Assembly: GCF_040807025.1 (NCBI RefSeq)
Contig: NC_090942.1
Location: 199,634,247-199,698,246 of the forward strand
Origin: Struthio camelus
Taxonomy: Eukaryota; Chordata; Aves; Struthioniformes; Struthionidae
DNA length: 64,000 nt
Direction of reading: 5' to 3'
The notes under the pieces are model-generated. The model was given only the letters and a program-made list of their open reading frames with translations. It was not told where the DNA came from and did not search any database. Below are positions 61,752 to 64,000 of this stretch, piece after piece. The position numbers and the translations under genes were made by a program. Every line of letters begins with the position of its first letter. The first letter of the stretch is position 1.

Positions 61752-64000
61752 GTAAGTCTTATATTTCACATTTAATATTATTGTTATGTAATAATATTTA
61801 TTTAGCTCTATTTTGGCAGAGAAGATGAAAAGAAGAGGGGCATAGCGCAAAAAAAAAAAAAAAAAAGAAGAAGAAATCTCGGTTATGCGTTTAAGGAACA
61901 AAAACTTCCTAGCTAATACCCCCGTGATAGAGGCAGGTTCTGCTTTGGTTTTTGGTAGTGGAATGTAAAGCTGCAGTGTCGCCTTCTGTGTAGCAGGGCA
62001 ACTGTGAATGTCGCCTTTTCTCTTACCTTTGGCAGTTAATATCTGACTGCTCTTACTTCGTGCCACTGTGGTGTTTAACCCTGTCCAGCATTTTTGAGGG
62101 AAGAGAAACACGAAGTAGAGCATTCAGAATTATTTATTCAAGCCATTTGTTGTCTTTCTAACCCAGCTGAAATTTAGCCTCAGCCTTCTTCCTTTTCTTC
62201 TCTCCAACTTCCCTTGTTTCTTACTGACACTTTGTCTTCTAATGTTGATGGGAAGTTAATCCCTTCACTTGGTGCCGGGTCAGGAGGGAGAAAGAAATTC
62301 TCATGCACTTATTTACATAGTCAGATCCTTTGTGCACTAGCTGCAATCTGGACATTTTTCAAGGGCACTCCTTGTACTTCTTATGGCGGACTGTACTTCA
62401 GCCTGTGTTGGATACTCAGCTTGGTACACTTAAACTAGAAAGGTATAGCTGGACATGGGGAGAGAGAAGAGAGAATGAATCAGGTCTGCTCCAGGTCTGC
62501 CAGTTTATCTTTCTGTTCATCAGGACTTTCTTGATGTGTCTGTTTCCATAAATCACTTAATGAAAAAGAGCTGTGGCTGTGCTTTTTGATAGGTTACCTC
62601 TTTTTTTCTTAAAAATATGTTCACATATTCTTACATGGCTGTCCACCTTTAAAGATAGTATTTTGTCTAGCAGCAGCAGACTTGTCCATGGCTTTTTCAC
62701 TCGGGATGCAATTACGTCTTGTGATTATAACCTGCCACAGGAGTGATAATGTAAAAACTGAATAGCTCTTGTTTCAGCCATCGATATACATACATTAATA
62801 GTGCATATGTATGACAATTAGGCTATTGAAATAATGGTATCATTTAGATGCTTACTTTCATTGTTCCCTTTACAGCTTTTCTGCTGCAGACAAAATGAAT
62901 TCTGCCAAAAAAGCAGAAACATAAGATATAGATGATGACCAAACAGTTTTAAACTTGCAGGGTTTTTTCCTTCTCAAACATTATAGATATATTTTGTCCT
63001 CTGGAAGGGAAGGATGATGAGGGAACTGTTGCCTCTGAATTTAAATCCTGTAGACTAATTTTCAAATATAATTTTATGTAGCATTTTTTTTTCAGAATCT
63101 CTTTGATCCACTAAGAGTACTCTGAACCTCTTTCTCACTTGCACTTGCCAATCTTTCATTATATCACAGAAAACCTTTGCTCAGCTGTGGAGGGTTAGAT
63201 GCGAATCTCTTAGTACTGCTTTTTAAATTGCCTGGAGGAGTCCCTTGACTGTGACATGAGGCACTCTTTCCTCTTACCCTGGGCTGAACGCACTGCCACC
63301 TCCACAGTGCTTCTAGATCCTGCCTGCCTGGGAGTCGTGGTGCTGCCACTGGACTTGTAACGTCTGGAGACTCCATTTTATAACAACTTACAATTTTAAA
63401 GATGGAAATAAAGTATGGTTTTATCTATTAAAACCATTTGTTTCAGTTATGATGTAATCAGGATGCTGTTGTCAGGGATGTCTGGGCCTAAAGATGCTCT
63501 ATTCCTTCACATCAGGAAGAAGCTTGTTATACATAGTGATGTTTAAATATTGAGTCATTACAAAAACATTTGAATGAAGATGTTACAAACCTCAGTATAA
63601 TTTGACTCAATAGACTTGTTTTTGTCTATCCTAGGATCATTTTGATTTGTTTCAGTATTATTAGATGCACTTGCTCTCTGAAAGTTTGAAGTGTGTTTAG
63701 AAAGTGAAGTTATTAAATACAGGTTCATTTCTAGAAAGAACCCTTGAAAACTCATTTTGGATCTCCATTTATCGCCATCCTCCCCATTTCAAAGGATTTT
63801 GTTGAGGAAGGAAAATGAGATTGTTATTTGATTGCTCTTTAAAGAAACTCCTTACCAGGCTGTCAGTTTGTTTATATATGTTTTTATTTACTGTAGGATT
63901 TTAAAGTTTGCATTTGTCTTATCCACCCACTCTAAAATTTGCATTTACAAAAAAAAAAAAATTCCCATTTCTGTAGGAGTTGGCATCAGTGTGATTGGAT
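61752..64000 (+). other. UBL3: UBL3 intron 1, 5' portion
   Basis: The intron opens with GTAAGT and continues past the window end. It is AT-rich and non-coding. It includes an 18-base poly(A) run at 61,849-61,866 followed by (GAA)n, and a further A run near 63,949. Candidate acceptors such as the T-rich tract before AATCTC at about 63,095 are followed by a frame that does not match UBL3 exon 2 (which should begin INLRL), so no second exon is called. Confidence 0.85.
61849..61875 (+). repeat. Poly(A)-(GAA)n in UBL3 intron 1
   Basis: Eighteen A are followed by GAAGAAGAAA, about 100 bases after the splice donor. Confidence 0.9.

Noticed and set aside
63080..63124. Possible UBL3 exon 2 after a T-rich tract and CAG
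   Set aside because: The following frame reads NLFDPLRVL then stop, not the expected INLRL start of UBL3 exon 2.
1..64000. tRNA, rRNA, CRISPR, phage or bacterial operon features
   Set aside because: No tRNA T-loop with a matching acceptor stem, no regular spaced repeats and no operon-like coding density were found.

Overview
The window looks like about 64 kb of bird nuclear DNA. It is mostly non-coding, with one vertebrate gene entering at the right edge. The bird call rests on CR1 LINE 3' ends, one of which closes with the ATTCTGTG octamer pair typical of avian CR1, and on relics of old amniote SINEs and foldback repeats. CR1 and CORE-SINE relics also occur in other reptiles, so the exact species is not claimed. 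No bacterial operon, phage, CRISPR or plasmid structure is visible.

Right end (about 60.43-64.0 kb): a TATA-less CpG-island promoter, a long GC-rich 5' leader with six short upstream ORFs, and a nine-codon first coding exon (MSSSVPADM, then a GTAAGT donor). This matches the N-terminus of UBL3 (ubiquitin-like 3, also called MUB), a prenylated membrane-anchored ubiquitin-fold protein. Only exon 1 and the first ~2.25 kb of intron 1 are in the window. The promoter carries matches to ZNF143, YY1, Sp1/KLF and CRE/C-EBP motifs.

Left and middle (1-60.4 kb): no recognisable protein-coding exon. In human the interval upstream of UBL3 leads towards KATNAL1 and contains only lncRNAs; by synteny this is probably the same regulatory interval. 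The clearest structure is an isolated CpG island at about 7.0-8.65 kb, a candidate promoter for a non-coding or unannotated transcript. Smaller CpG-rich patches lie near 5.55, 15.1, 24.6, 25.75, 27.35 and 59.4 kb.

Repeats: three CR1 fragments (12.97-13.05 kb +, 21.60-22.20 kb -, 42.93-43.28 kb -); five relics of a MIR/CORE-SINE-like family, four of them within 38.1-44.8 kb; a ~96 bp foldback repeat at 49.57-49.67 kb; several copies of an old TCAATGGAGTTA-type repeat; and ordinary microsatellites and poly(A) tracts. One good CTCF-like core sits at 39,977-39,991.

The many open frames of 60-275 codons are best read as chance: many start at TTG, they overlap in antisense pairs in GC-rich patches, and none shows a recognisable domain except the CR1 reverse-transcriptase remnants. 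I found no convincing new biological system. The isolated CpG island, the uORF-laden UBL3 leader and the old repeat/CTCF cluster at 38-45 kb are the parts most worth following up.
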